A stretch of 64,000 bases of DNA, taken from contig BOKF01000010.1 of the NCBI GenBank assembly GCA_016860845.1, forward strand, positions 186,001-250,000. Direction: 5' to 3'. The DNA comes from Chloroflexota bacterium. Its GTDB lineage: Bacteria; Chloroflexota; Anaerolineae; 4572-78; J111. A program made the position numbers and the translations under genes. Shown here in pieces: positions 41,189 through 52,576 of the stretch. The notes under the pieces are model-generated. The model searched no databases, was not told the origin of the DNA, and saw only the letters and a list, made by a program, of their open reading frames with translations. Position 1 is the stretch's first letter. Each line of letters starts with the position of its first letter.

Positions 41189-44100
41189 ATGGCTAGGAAA
41201 AAGACGCAATCAAGTAAACTAACAAGCAACGCACTTGTTGAGACAGAGGTTGAAGATAATGCAGTCAATCTACGCCAGAAACCCCAAGCCTCAGCGTACG
41301 AGCAGCTCCTGGCTGAGATAGCGCCTTTCCTTTCTAGTGTCAATCTCGCTGAGCTCAAGGATGAGGAGAGGGCCTTTCTTTCCGGCAAGACCGGGATTGC
41401 AGAACCGCGCGTTGCAGCTCTCAGCCGGGCCACTCAGCTCGCTCTAGAGACAGGTCTGCCTGCCGAAGTCTTCTATGCCTTCGCTTGCCAGGATCTGCCC
41501 CTCGACCTTGAGACTCTCTTCGCATCCAGCCCCGGTGGATTGCGCGCCACGCTGGAAACTGCCATCAAAGAAAACCTCATCCCTTCTCGGCTGAAGGATT
41601 CACTCTCCGAGATTATGGAGCAGCTTTCAAGCCTCCGGTTGAGATATGGCCCCTCATCAGAGTATGACCGTCTCCTCGCGACAGTGCCGCTCTACTTCCC
41701 AGAGACGTCCCTTGCTAAAATCACGAAGCAGGATATTGCCTCTATTGCGAAAAGGAGTGGGGAAAGCCCAAAGAAAGTTGAGACTCTCATCCGCAGCATT
41801 CAGCGCTCTGCGGAAACCGGCCTGCCCGCAGCAGTGTTCTATGGCCTGGTCAGCCAACGCATCCCAATAGACATGCAAGGACTTTACACTCGTAGTACTG
41901 CCGAGCTCCACCGGGCGCTCTCAAAAGCAGTAGAGAAAGAGGCTATTCCTGCCATGCCGCCCGATGAGCAGGAGCAGATTCTGGAGCGCCTTGAAGGGCT
42001 CAGACCACGACCACTCTTCGGAGAACTGTTGCTATCCGACTTGATCCGAGAGATACCGGCCGGTTCAAGAAAGGGACTGGCAAAGCGGCTTGAGAAACTG
42101 GGGGTCGATTCGCCCACGGCCCTGCTTGAAACCGGAGCAGCACAGATCATCGACGGGGAAGGGCTGGGTGAAGCCCAAGCTGCGGCCTTGAGGGAGATCG
42201 AAACCCATGCGAGGCTTGCCCTGCTGGAAGTTTCCGGCCCAACCAGGCAGGTCTTGATCGGGCGCGGCTTTTCGTCTCCGGCCGATATTGCGGCAACACC
42301 CGCAGCTTCGTTCGAAAAGACGTTCGGTCCGCTGCTGGGAACTCAGGAAGCTGTCCGCATCCATGCCGCCGCCAGCCTCCAGAGCGCATTCTTGGAGAAC
42401 CTTGCCACTTCAGCGCGCCTCGAGCGACAGCTCATTTCTGATTCAGTAACACGCAGTTCTCGCTTGGTTACACTTCCTGATAGTGCCCCAGCCGACTGCG
42501 GGTGCAAAGACTGTGAGGCGGCGACAAGTCCGCTTGCCTACCTGGCCGACCTATTGACCTATATCCGGGGTAGAATGTCCTGGGTATCCAGTTACAGTGC
42601 TCCGGGTGATCCCGTCACACCTGAAGTGCTCTCCGGGCTTCTATACCAACCGTTTGGCGACCTGCAACTCTCTTGCGAATCGGTTGAACAAGATATTCCG
42701 CAAGTACGACTGGAGATCGAGGCAATCCTGGGTTTGATGAGCAAGAATCTTGCGGGCCAGCCGGATGTCGCCTGCGCCCCGTTGTCTCACCACGTCTCTT
42801 TTGCTTTTGCTGCTGATGTGGATGGCGACCGCCAAGATGAGCTTATTCTTGTCTTCGAGGAAGATCCGTCTTCTATGCTGACCCCCCGGTCAGAGATTGG
42901 CGCGGGATTCTGGGTGATGCGGTACAACAAGAGGCAAAGTCGCTGGCTGCATGTTGCTCCCGGCGACGACCCTACTGCCGCGACTTTCTTCCTGCCTCCC
43001 GGCATGAAAGTCAAAGTCGCCTTCGCCGGCACTCTCAAACAAGATACATCTGGCAGGCGCGCAAACCGCCAGCAGATTATCCTCGTTCTGGAGAAATCCA
43101 GCGGCATCGGTTACCCAATTTTGGCTCTGGAGTTCGATCCAGTTAACCTGCGCTGGAACCATGTGAGCGTTATCCCCGCAGGTTCACAGACCGGGGTTGA
43201 TGTTGGAGGTATGTTTGACAAAGGTGTGGTGGATTTGATGCTCCCCGATATCTCCATCACCGGGAGCTTTGCTGCTGATGTGGATGGCGATGGCTTCGAT
43301 GAGTTCATTGCCTATGGCTCTACGGCAACCCAGACCAATGCCTTTTGGGTCTACAAGTTGCAGGGGTTGGGTTTTTGGGGTCAGGTGGGCACGGTCATCA
43401 ATCCAAATGATGTTGCGTTTGAGTGCTACACACCTGCACTCGGCGGCGCCAATTATCCAATTGAGTTTGCCATTGCAGGGGATGTAAACAGGGATGGCCG
43501 TGCCGAACTGATCGCCTTTCCCGATGCAACAGGTAGTTTGGGCAAGAATCCTTGGATTATGCTGTATAACCCCACATACGGGCTTTGGTCCCACCTGCTA
43601 CCCCTTGGGACCAATCCTATTGATGCTGATGCTGACCTTGGTGCATACCCTTGGCCTACATTGCATGCTTTGACAGCTTCCGTTTCAAGCATCAACAGTC
43701 CTGAGTTAGTGATTTCTCCAGATCCTTTAAGTACGCCTCCGCCGGATCCGAACCGGTTCAGCGTGTTCAGTTACCAGCCTGCAGTGCCTCCGACAACTTC
43801 AACACCGTGGTTCAACGAGACATCTGGCGTCGATTGTTCAACCACAAACGATCGCATACGCTGGATGATTGCAGCAGACGTAGATGGGGATCTTTACGCT
43901 GAGCTTATCCTCTTCACACGCCGCGGCGATCGCCAGGCAGCGTGGGTGATGGATCGGACTGCCGCGGGCGCATGGCAACACCTCAGCCCGGTCGGCGGAC
44001 ATCCATTGGAAGCTGACCTTGAATGGACCCCTGGCGGGGAATATGGAGCGAATTTGGTCTTTGCTGCTGACATAGATGGCGATTCCCAAGATGAGGTGGT

Positions 44101-47100
44101 GATTGTCGGTAGTTCTTGCACCCAGATTTGGGTCTTAAAATACGACCGCTCTGGCGCTCACTGGCTGCATGTCCGCGCTCCGGCCAGTGCTGCTGCGCCT
44201 CCCTACGAAGCAACAGCTTACCAGGTCCTGCTGGCCCAGTTAGGCGCCTCCTACGAAGAGCTGCGCTTGGCCCGTACTGCGGATGAGAGCTCGCGCCGCG
44301 CTCTCGCAGACCGGCTCTCCATCGCCCTCGGTAGCCGCACGGGATCTTCTGGAGACCGACTGGATCAACTGCTTCTTGATCCCCTGACAGTCACCCAACG
44401 CAGGCTCGAAGAGCTTTTTGGGTTGGTGGACACCACTCGTGATCCGTTATCAAGTGTTCTCGTATCCGGTGATACCCGGAAGCAGACTCGCCGTTGGCGC
44501 CTGGAGGGATTGAGTTGGTCTGCAGACCCGGCCACGACAGTCACGGACCTGGAAGGCAAGATCTATGTATCCATTGATCGATTGCTCTCTGGGCGAGTGA
44601 CGATAAATCTTTACCGGGACGCAGCGCGCGGTTGGCGGGTGGCCACGGGTGAAGGGCCGGCGCGGGGAACGTTGCGGCTTTCATCCCTCAATGGTAGTGG
44701 TCTGTCCGGATGGGTCGATCTCGATTACCAGACGAACACCGCCGCGATTGAACTCACCGCCTTGCCCCAACTGGCCTGCTGGCAGTGGCAACGATTGCGA
44801 CAGCAGTGGGACGAGGAGGACGATGTTCCCAGCCCCTTTACCGCTGCCACTATTTCCCCAACGGTTCCCGTTCTGCTGCCCATCATTGATCCAGATTTAA
44901 TCGGGCCAGACGACTTCCGGCTTCCACTCCCTACTGGTCAACCGAATGGTGCATTCGATATCTGGCTCAAACGTCGCAACTGGGTGGATAGCCTCCTGCA
45001 GACTCTGGAGGGATTGCAGCCCAATCTCCCCGCCATGCTAGAGAGCCTGAGACCACCTGCTGGCGCGCCGACCCCCACCGATTATCCGTGGCACGCCGCT
45101 CCACCGCTGTCCGATTTTCCCAAGCTGCTGAAACAGCTCTCGACCGGCGAAACCCAGGTGGTGGAAGAAACTCGCCAGACAGTTCAAGACAAGCTGCACC
45201 TTTCGATAGACGCTTTTAATCGCCTCATAGCTTTGCGCGAGAGACGGATTGCCGGGACAGAACCTCTTATGGCATCCGATTGGGCCGAAGTCCGCTCCAT
45301 CCTCGTCCAGGCCTACAAGCAGTCTCGGTTTGGCAATTGGCGCAACGAAGAGCGTACCGCCAAGATTTCCCTGGATAGAGACATTTTTGCGTCCACGCTC
45401 GCTACGCCGACTGAAGGGTCTTGGCCCCCCGAACGGGCGCAGGGTGTACCACTCGTCGATCCCGAACGAATGGCTCTTATTGACTTACCAGTTTCTCTCG
45501 CAGGGGTTGAAGCGTGGCATTTATGGAGAGAGCGCAGTGAGGGCCTGGTCAAAAATCTCGATGTAATTCGGGCAGCCCGTCCCGCAGGCTTTGAGTCAGT
45601 ACTCGTCGCCGGATTGGGGACGGCTCCGGCGCCCTTGACCTGGGCGGCTTGGATCAACGCACGCACGCAAGAATTGCGGAGCACAGATCCGGCAACTATT
45701 GCCCAGGCTGAGCGGGCAATCCAAACCAATATGCCAGGCGTCAATATCTCCATGTTTCGTCGCCTGGCTGCAGTGGAAGCCAGACTCTTGGGCGGTACTC
45801 CAACGGAGGCAGAGTGGGCCGATGTTGAATCCATCATGGCCACAGCTCGCAAGTACCGCGTACTCTACCCGCAATGGATAAACGCAGAAAAAGGAGTTCG
45901 ACCACTCCCGTATTGGAAAGCGCGCCGGGCTCAGCTACCCCGCTGGAGGGCGAGGCTGGAAGCCCGGGCTCAGTGGGAGCAAACCCTGCAAGATCGTTGC
46001 CGACCTCCGGTGGTGGATCCCGACCACCTACCCCCAACCTGGCTGCGTCACCCGGCCAGCCGCGCTTACGAGCTGTACTTTGGCCGGCCTGTGGTTGGGG
46101 CCAAACCGGGGAGGCTCTCCGAGCTTGGCTCTAGAGAGAATGCCCTGCGTGGCCGTATTACCGCTGCTGCTACTTCCTTAGCCGGTTTGGATGCTGCGGT
46201 GGTTGAGGCACTTGCCCCAGGGAACGAACGAACTCGCCTTCTCGCCGATACCACCGCCCGCCGCCAGGCTGGAGACTTGGAACAGGTGCTAGGCGAGATT
46301 TTCGGTGGCCAAGTGGATGAGTTGAGTAATCTGTTTGCCGATTTGAGCGCCGGAGGGACAAAAGCTGGGGCCGCGCAAAAACGCATCTTGGAGGAGCTTT
46401 GCTTCAGCACGGTAAGCGACTTCCAGACTTTGCTGGCTGCCCGCCAGAATCCTGCTGCGATAACCGCGGTCCAGTGGCAGGCCATCGATAACACTCTGGT
46501 CGATCTCTGTCTTGTTGCGTGGCTGGTCAATGCCGACCGGCGAGCCAGTAAGACGGGGTTCAAGCTAAATGCTATTCTTGGACAACTTGGTTTCACCCCG
46601 AGCGCCTGGCGGCGCTTGCGGGCGACGCGTCGCTTGGCCGCGCAAGGAGGCCCGCCGCTTTTGCAGGCCGAGGTAGATGAGGCTGTCGCTATCCTGATGC
46701 GAGCCGATAAAGTGCGTCGCTACTCCCGTTGGCGCGACGAAGAGCGAGGAGATGGCCACCAAGAGCCAGTCCGACTCGGACCAGACACTTTTTCTGAGCC
46801 GCCTGCTCCTGCCAATGATGATCCGCCATGGGAGCCGCCTGCCTGGCGAGTGACCCCCTCGGAGCTCCACAGGTGGCGCGATACATTGGAAACTCGCGCC
46901 GACCAGCATCGCCAGGTCTTGGCAAGTCTGGTTGACGCCGCCGGCCGCGTCGAAGAGGCCACCCTCCCACTTCTCCGAAATCATTCGCTTGCTCAGCTTC
47001 CGATCGCTGGGACGGGGACAGATGAAGCGGCGCGCTGGGTCGCTGACCATCTGCTCATCAATCCGATTGTGGAAGGCTGCCAGCGGACTACGCGTGTAGC

Positions 47101-50100
47101 CCACGCCATCGACACATTGTTGGCTCTCATCTGGTCTGTCCGCACCGGGCAAACAGCAGATACCTACCCTGGGCTCCGGCTAGACGACCGCGCTTTCGAA
47201 CGAGATTGGAGATGGATTGGCTCGTACAGCGCCTGGCGGTCGGCTGTCCTCGTCCATCTCTACCCGGAAAACCTGCTGCATCCCAACCTGCGCCGCGACC
47301 AGAGCCCTGCCTTCCGCCTGGCAGTAGAGGAGTTGCGTTCCGCCCGGCGGTTGACGCCTGCCCGAGCGCGCCGCATTGCCGACGACTATGCCAGGTATTT
47401 CCGTGACATCTGCGGCCTTGACGTCGACCGCATGGCTTGTGTGACTGCCTGGACCGTCTATGATCCAAAATTGCTGGTGGGCAGTGACGGCGAGCCAGGC
47501 TTTTGCGAGCACCGCTTTGCCCTCAGTTCCGAATCCAGGCGGGTATACTGGTCGCTTGCATCAGTTCACAAAAAGGGCCTCGAGCAGGGATTCTGGAAAC
47601 AACTCGACCAGTTCACCGGGCAGGTGTTGACCCTGGTGGGCGCTACTCAATACTCGGCCGGAGAAAACAGTTGGGTTTATCTATTTGTGCAAATTGAGGA
47701 CGAGGGGAAGCAGTCGTTGATATACTGCCGTTACGATCTTACGGTTGGAACCTGGGAGAGTGATATTACTCCCCTGGAGGCGCCGGCTGGGGTTACAGAA
47801 TTCACTGCCTGGCTACTGCCAGTCCCGTTCGGGCAACCTCCGAGAATCGCTTTTGAGTTCCTCACCGAGAGAGGTGGCGCGAGACAGACCAATCGGGTGT
47901 CTCGTTCCCTGAGCATCAAGGGGACCGGCTGGGAGCGTAAAGAGTTTGAAATCCTTTCGGAGGGCCAATGGCAATCAGTAGGGAACAATATCGTCGCTAC
48001 TCACACAGGCGTCCGGGCGATTCTCGCTGGCGACTTTGATGGAGATGGGCGGGACGAATTGGCATTTGTCTACGATACTCTACGTCCGCCCGCATTTCTC
48101 CGTTTCGATGGTACGAGTTGGATATCGATGCCCAGCCCGGCCCAACCCATACCGAGCGACGCATTTGTCACAACAGGAAGGTTTGCCCCTACTAGCCCGG
48201 GCGATATGGCAGATCAGCTAGTCTACATTACCCGCTCGGGCGGTCTGGATCGAATCAGGAGGTATCGTTTTCAGCCGAACCTACAAACTTGGGCTTCAGT
48301 ATCAATTGGACCAAACTGGCCATACAATACAAGGCTTGCAGTCGCCGGTGATTTCGACGGTGATGGTATGAGTGAACTTGCGCTTAATCTTGACCGTGCA
48401 TCGGTACCAACTTTCCATATACTGAAAGGGCTCACCTTTCAAACAGCTCTCACATTGCAAGACGCGCCAGACCACCGTGATCGGAACGACAAAAACTTGA
48501 ACGCCTCTTTCCGTTGTGTAAGTCCAGGTGTATATGCCCCGGCCGGATTTGCCGTATCCGGAGACTTCGATGGGGATGGGCGGGATGAATTGGCTGTTGC
48601 CCTTGCGTCTCTGACTTATGATATCTCCAGAGGCAACGATTTCTGGGTCATGGATCTCCGCCATACAAGCGGAGGGTGGGCTCCATTAGGGCCGGTAGTG
48701 AATACGACCCTCGGAACCGTTTGGGACTTTTATGCTGATAACTCTATGCTGTTGGGAGCAGTATGTGGCGACTTTGATGGCGATGGCCGGGATGAGCTCG
48801 CTGTTATTCCCTATGTGCAAACGCCCAATCGCGGCACTGCCATTCCGGTCATTGACTTTGTACCTGATCCCCGCGATCCGGACCCTGCGGTTGGCGGCAC
48901 GTGGAGACCATTCCAGACAATCGATCTCACCTATGAAAGCGTTCCTGTAGCAAATGCTGTGACGGGCGACTTTGACGGAGACGGTTTTGACGAGATCGCT
49001 CTCTTCGGCAATGAGAAGCTGTGGGTCTTCAAGTATAACCTCCTTTCAGGAAGCTGGATTCTACTACCGTCCGGTATTCTCAACCCCGGCGCCAGCGCGG
49101 CTTTCACGGCGTCTGGCAACTTCGCGGGGCCGGCGTTAAGCACTCCTCGCAGACCAAGGCGGGGCGCCCGAGGCCGGGGCATGCCTTGCCAACTTGCCCT
49201 TGTTCCTGGGAGCATTGCTTTTGTTATGTCGTCTGTGACCAGCGCTTCACAAGAGGTTTTGCGTCGAGTAATCGGTATTCCGGACGCAAACCGGCCTGCC
49301 TTAGTGCTCAGCCTTGCAACACCTTCGATTCCGAAGCCATGCAAGCGTGTTGATGTTACTCCGCTTTATGATGGTCGAATCGGAGGGTGGCTTCTGAACG
49401 AGACCGTCGCCCTTTCCAGCCGCCGGTTACAGACCAGACAGGCTCTCGTGGACAATGCCAGCAGGCCGTCAAGTGTACAGGCTTGCATTTGGGAGGCATT
49501 CTACGGCCTGCCATTACAAATTGCCCTTGCTTTTCAACGGGTTCGCTCTTACGATAGCGCCCTCGATTGGTTTCGCTTGATCTACGATTACGGCCGGCCG
49601 GAGCCTGTGCGTAAGCTTTACTACGGCCTCGAGGATATCGATCCCAAAGACACGGCACTGGGATTGTGGTATCGGCGCGCTGTACTCGATTGGGTGCGTG
49701 ATCCTCTCAATCCCCATTCGATTGCTGCCATCCGTGCGCACACTTACACACGGGGAACAGTGCTGTTGTTGATCCGCTGTCTGCTGGATTATGCCGATGC
49801 TGAGTTCACCCAGGACACCAGCGAAGCCATTGCCCGCGCCCGCATCCTCTACGATACGGCCCTCGAGCTGCTCTCGCTTCCCGAGCTCAACCAGAGATTC
49901 GGTGGTTGTTCAGATGTGATCGCCCGTATCCCGGTGGATAGAGCCAATCCCGTATTGCGGACGGCAGCGCACCGCTTGGAAACAGCCCTTCTCCTTCTTG
50001 GTGATCGTAACAAAATGGTTTCCACAGCAAACGAGATTAGTGTAGTGTTAGAGTCGCCTGGGGAACTACCTCAGCGGTTGGCACGTGCCGAGGAAGTCCT

Positions 50101-52576
50101 GGCAACTGCTTTGTCGAACGTGGGTCCCCGACCAACCCTTTCTGAAGTTGTTGACAGCGCCCCAAAGCAGAGTATATCTCGCCAGGCATATCTATTGCGT
50201 ACTCCTGGACTGATCAACACAGTGACCGAGCTTGCCGCCGCGCCGTCATTGGCAGATAGCGCCCTCTCGGCTGTTCTCGACGGTCCAGTCCTAGAGGGAG
50301 GCTCTCCAATTGTCCCTTCGTCATCCCTACTCACCGGGACTCAGCCCGGGGCTCTGCCTGGCGTACCCTATTCACTGGACAATAAGCATGGGTTCTGCGT
50401 TAGCCCCAACCCCATTCTAAAGGCACTTCGCCTTCGCGCAGAGCTGAACCGCTACAAGATCGACACCTGCCGCAACATCGCCGGCATGCGTCGCACGCTG
50501 GAATACTATTCGAGTCCAACAGACCAGACTTCCGGACTGCCGATAATCGGCCTTGATGGCCAGCTTGTCCTTCCGCAATCTGCCCCGTTGACTCCCACAC
50601 CCTACCGATACATAGCCCTCATCCAACGTGCCAAGGAGCTGGCCGCCCAGGCCCAACAGCTCGAAAGCCACATGCTGGCCTCCCTGGAAAAGCGCGATGC
50701 CGAAGCCTTCACCCTGCTCCAAGCCCGTCAGGATATTCAGTCGGCCCGGGCTACCGTACGCCTCCAGGATTTGCGCGTCAAAGAAGCCGAGGATCAGGTG
50801 ACCCTGGCAGAATTGCAGCAGCAGCGGGCTGAGATTGAAGCCAATCACTACCAACAACTGCTTGACGCTGGCGAAACACAGCTCGAGCAAGAGGCGATTG
50901 GCTGGCTTCAGGCGGCTGCTACCTGGCAGTACCTTGCCGCTGGCTCCAGCGCGGCTGCTGCAATTGCGAGCGGTGCTGCAGCTTATACAGCAACAGGAAC
51001 AAACACTATAAGTCAAAAATGGAGTGCTATCGGTAGTGCTCTATCGTCAACAGCAGGTGCCTTCTCAAGCCTGGCAAGCGCTGCCTCGACGTGGTCTCAA
51101 ATCCAGCAGATGAGAGCCAGTACGGAACGCACCCGGCAGGAATGGCAACTCAGGGTTCAGCTTGCCAACCAGGATCAGCGCATCGCCTCTCAACAGATTC
51201 GGATAGACAATGACCAATTGCGGGTCGTCGAGCAGGAGTTGGTGATCAGTGAATTGCAGACCGACCACGCTGAGCAACTGCTCGACTTTCACAAAACCAA
51301 GTTCACCAGTCTTGAGCTTTACGAGTGGATGAGCAATATCCTTGAACAAGCCTACAGCTACTTTCTACAGCAGGCCACTGCGATGGCTCAGGTAGCCGCA
51401 ACCCAGCTTGCTTTTGAGCGCCAGGAAGGGCAACCCCCTGCGATTCAGCCGGACTACTGGGAACCTGCAGCCGAAGGGCTTGTCGGTGACGGTGCGCAAA
51501 GCGGTCCTGATCGCCGTGGCCTGACAGGGTCGGCGCGATTATTGCAGGATATCTACCAACTCGACCAGTGGGCCTTCGATACCAATAAACGCAAATTACA
51601 GTTATCCAAGACTTTCTCTCTCGCTCAACTGGCCCCCATCGAATTTGAGCAGCTACGTACAACCGGTTTAATGACTTTCACCACGCCATTGCAGCTCTTT
51701 GACTACGAAACTCCCGGTAACTATTTGCGCCTTATCAAGCGGGTCAGTGTCACCATAGTGGCGCTTGTGCCACCCAGCCAGGGAATCAACGCTACATTGA
51801 GCAATATGGGTATGTCCCGTGCGGTTATCGGCTCAGACGTGTTTCAACCCGTTATAGTACGCCATCCGCCTGAGTCTCTTTCCCTCAATTCGCCGGTCAA
51901 TGCAACAGGGCTGTTCACGTTCGAGACCCAGCCTGAATTTGTCAACCCATTCGAGTCGCTGGGTTTCGACACAACATGGGAACTGCGTATACCGAGGCCA
52001 GGTAACCTGTTCGACTACAATACCCTGGCAGATGTCTTAATAACCTTCGACTATACCGCTTTAAACAGCGACGGTTATCGCCAGCAGGTAATCCGTCAGT
52101 TAGAGCAGCAATTTGCCGGCGACCGGGCCTTTAGTCTGCGTAGAGACTTCCCAGACGTCTGGTGGGATTTGCACAACCCTGACCAAATCGCTTCACCTTT
52201 CACTGTCACCTTCGAGACCACTCGCGCAGACTTTCCGCCGAATCTCGCTGAGTTGCAAATAGATCATATCGCATTGCTGTTCGTCACGGATTCGCCTATG
52301 CCCCCTGGGACTACGCCAGTCAGGCTAAGATTCACAGAGAAGGACGCCACTGCTACTCTTGGCGGCTTTGCTATTCCCGTCGATCGCCTGGTTAGCACTC
52401 GCAGGGCTAATGGTGGTCCCTGGCGTTCGATCATCGGCAGGAGTCCTGCGGGACAATGGGAACTGGCCTTGGTCAACAACGATGAAACTCGCGAATGGAT
52501 GGCCAGCGAACAGCTTATCGATGTGCTATTGGTTGTTTCCTACAATGCACAGACTCTGCCGTGGCCGGCATTCTGA
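41189..52576 (+). CDS. TcA-like toxin-complex subunit with two embedded FG-GAP/VCBS blocks
   Basis: A 3795-residue protein; known TcA subunits are about 2500. Near residue 437 is CGCKDCEAATSPLAYLADLL, a conserved TcA segment. Block 1 (about 535-1000) has five Ca-binding motifs such as DVDGDGFDEFI. It is followed by GASYEELRLARTADESSRRA, typical TcA shell sequence, and a long helical shell. Block 2 (about 2270-2650) has five DFDGDG-x-D/S-EL motifs. The shell resumes (LDWFRLIYDYGRP). The channel region at about 3190-3430 is helical and Ala/Gln-rich (ASGAAAYTATG). The TcB-binding domain starts near 3477 (FSLAQLAPIEFEQL) and ends RLVSTRRANG...WPAF. The TcA pentamer binds cells and injects the BC effector. 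ATG 41189 follows GAGGAGGAAAG. No signal peptide is seen. Confidence 0.87.
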   Translation: MARKKTQSSKLTSNALVETEVEDNAVNLRQKPQASAYEQLLAEIAPFLSSVNLAELKDEERAFLSGKTGIAEPRVAALSRATQLALETGLPAEVFYAFACQDLPLDLETLFASSPGGLRATLETAIKENLIPSRLKDSLSEIMEQLSSLRLRYGPSSEYDRLLATVPLYFPETSLAKITKQDIASIAKRSGESPKKVETLIRSIQRSAETGLPAAVFYGLVSQRIPIDMQGLYTRSTAELHRALSKAVEKEAIPAMPPDEQEQILERLEGLRPRPLFGELLLSDLIREIPAGSRKGLAKRLEKLGVDSPTALLETGAAQIIDGEGLGEAQAAALREIETHARLALLEVSGPTRQVLIGRGFSSPADIAATPAASFEKTFGPLLGTQEAVRIHAAASLQSAFLENLATSARLERQLISDSVTRSSRLVTLPDSAPADCGCKDCEAATSPLAYLADLLTYIRGRMSWVSSYSAPGDPVTPEVLSGLLYQPFGDLQLSCESVEQDIPQVRLEIEAILGLMSKNLAGQPDVACAPLSHHVSFAFAADVDGDRQDELILVFEEDPSSMLTPRSEIGAGFWVMRYNKRQSRWLHVAPGDDPTAATFFLPPGMKVKVAFAGTLKQDTSGRRANRQQIILVLEKSSGIGYPILALEFDPVNLRWNHVSVIPAGSQTGVDVGGMFDKGVVDLMLPDISITGSFAADVDGDGFDEFIAYGSTATQTNAFWVYKLQGLGFWGQVGTVINPNDVAFECYTPALGGANYPIEFAIAGDVNRDGRAELIAFPDATGSLGKNPWIMLYNPTYGLWSHLLPLGTNPIDADADLGAYPWPTLHALTASVSSINSPELVISPDPLSTPPPDPNRFSVFSYQPAVPPTTSTPWFNETSGVDCSTTNDRIRWMIAADVDGDLYAELILFTRRGDRQAAWVMDRTAAGAWQHLSPVGGHPLEADLEWTPGGEYGANLVFAADIDGDSQDEVVIVGSSCTQIWVLKYDRSGAHWLHVRAPASAAAPPYEATAYQVLLAQLGASYEELRLARTADESSRRALADRLSIALGSRTGSSGDRLDQLLLDPLTVTQRRLEELFGLVDTTRDPLSSVLVSGDTRKQTRRWRLEGLSWSADPATTVTDLEGKIYVSIDRLLSGRVTINLYRDAARGWRVATGEGPARGTLRLSSLNGSGLSGWVDLDYQTNTAAIELTALPQLACWQWQRLRQQWDEEDDVPSPFTAATISPTVPVLLPIIDPDLIGPDDFRLPLPTGQPNGAFDIWLKRRNWVDSLLQTLEGLQPNLPAMLESLRPPAGAPTPTDYPWHAAPPLSDFPKLLKQLSTGETQVVEETRQTVQDKLHLSIDAFNRLIALRERRIAGTEPLMASDWAEVRSILVQAYKQSRFGNWRNEERTAKISLDRDIFASTLATPTEGSWPPERAQGVPLVDPERMALIDLPVSLAGVEAWHLWRERSEGLVKNLDVIRAARPAGFESVLVAGLGTAPAPLTWAAWINARTQELRSTDPATIAQAERAIQTNMPGVNISMFRRLAAVEARLLGGTPTEAEWADVESIMATARKYRVLYPQWINAEKGVRPLPYWKARRAQLPRWRARLEARAQWEQTLQDRCRPPVVDPDHLPPTWLRHPASRAYELYFGRPVVGAKPGRLSELGSRENALRGRITAAATSLAGLDAAVVEALAPGNERTRLLADTTARRQAGDLEQVLGEIFGGQVDELSNLFADLSAGGTKAGAAQKRILEELCFSTVSDFQTLLAARQNPAAITAVQWQAIDNTLVDLCLVAWLVNADRRASKTGFKLNAILGQLGFTPSAWRRLRATRRLAAQGGPPLLQAEVDEAVAILMRADKVRRYSRWRDEERGDGHQEPVRLGPDTFSEPPAPANDDPPWEPPAWRVTPSELHRWRDTLETRADQHRQVLASLVDAAGRVEEATLPLLRNHSLAQLPIAGTGTDEAARWVADHLLINPIVEGCQRTTRVAHAIDTLLALIWSVRTGQTADTYPGLRLDDRAFERDWRWIGSYSAWRSAVLVHLYPENLLHPNLRRDQSPAFRLAVEELRSARRLTPARARRIADDYARYFRDICGLDVDRMACVTAWTVYDPKLLVGSDGEPGFCEHRFALSSESRRVYWSLASVHKKGLEQGFWKQLDQFTGQVLTLVGATQYSAGENSWVYLFVQIEDEGKQSLIYCRYDLTVGTWESDITPLEAPAGVTEFTAWLLPVPFGQPPRIAFEFLTERGGARQTNRVSRSLSIKGTGWERKEFEILSEGQWQSVGNNIVATHTGVRAILAGDFDGDGRDELAFVYDTLRPPAFLRFDGTSWISMPSPAQPIPSDAFVTTGRFAPTSPGDMADQLVYITRSGGLDRIRRYRFQPNLQTWASVSIGPNWPYNTRLAVAGDFDGDGMSELALNLDRASVPTFHILKGLTFQTALTLQDAPDHRDRNDKNLNASFRCVSPGVYAPAGFAVSGDFDGDGRDELAVALASLTYDISRGNDFWVMDLRHTSGGWAPLGPVVNTTLGTVWDFYADNSMLLGAVCGDFDGDGRDELAVIPYVQTPNRGTAIPVIDFVPDPRDPDPAVGGTWRPFQTIDLTYESVPVANAVTGDFDGDGFDEIALFGNEKLWVFKYNLLSGSWILLPSGILNPGASAAFTASGNFAGPALSTPRRPRRGARGRGMPCQLALVPGSIAFVMSSVTSASQEVLRRVIGIPDANRPALVLSLATPSIPKPCKRVDVTPLYDGRIGGWLLNETVALSSRRLQTRQALVDNASRPSSVQACIWEAFYGLPLQIALAFQRVRSYDSALDWFRLIYDYGRPEPVRKLYYGLEDIDPKDTALGLWYRRAVLDWVRDPLNPHSIAAIRAHTYTRGTVLLLIRCLLDYADAEFTQDTSEAIARARILYDTALELLSLPELNQRFGGCSDVIARIPVDRANPVLRTAAHRLETALLLLGDRNKMVSTANEISVVLESPGELPQRLARAEEVLATALSNVGPRPTLSEVVDSAPKQSISRQAYLLRTPGLINTVTELAAAPSLADSALSAVLDGPVLEGGSPIVPSSSLLTGTQPGALPGVPYSLDNKHGFCVSPNPILKALRLRAELNRYKIDTCRNIAGMRRTLEYYSSPTDQTSGLPIIGLDGQLVLPQSAPLTPTPYRYIALIQRAKELAAQAQQLESHMLASLEKRDAEAFTLLQARQDIQSARATVRLQDLRVKEAEDQVTLAELQQQRAEIEANHYQQLLDAGETQLEQEAIGWLQAAATWQYLAAGSSAAAAIASGAAAYTATGTNTISQKWSAIGSALSSTAGAFSSLASAASTWSQIQQMRASTERTRQEWQLRVQLANQDQRIASQQIRIDNDQLRVVEQELVISELQTDHAEQLLDFHKTKFTSLELYEWMSNILEQAYSYFLQQATAMAQVAATQLAFERQEGQPPAIQPDYWEPAAEGLVGDGAQSGPDRRGLTGSARLLQDIYQLDQWAFDTNKRKLQLSKTFSLAQLAPIEFEQLRTTGLMTFTTPLQLFDYETPGNYLRLIKRVSVTIVALVPPSQGINATLSNMGMSRAVIGSDVFQPVIVRHPPESLSLNSPVNATGLFTFETQPEFVNPFESLGFDTTWELRIPRPGNLFDYNTLADVLITFDYTALNSDGYRQQVIRQLEQQFAGDRAFSLRRDFPDVWWDLHNPDQIASPFTVTFETTRADFPPNLAELQIDHIALLFVTDSPMPPGTTPVRLRFTEKDATATLGGFAIPVDRLVSTRRANGGPWRSIIGRSPAGQWELALVNNDETREWMASEQLIDVLLVVSYNAQTLPWPAF

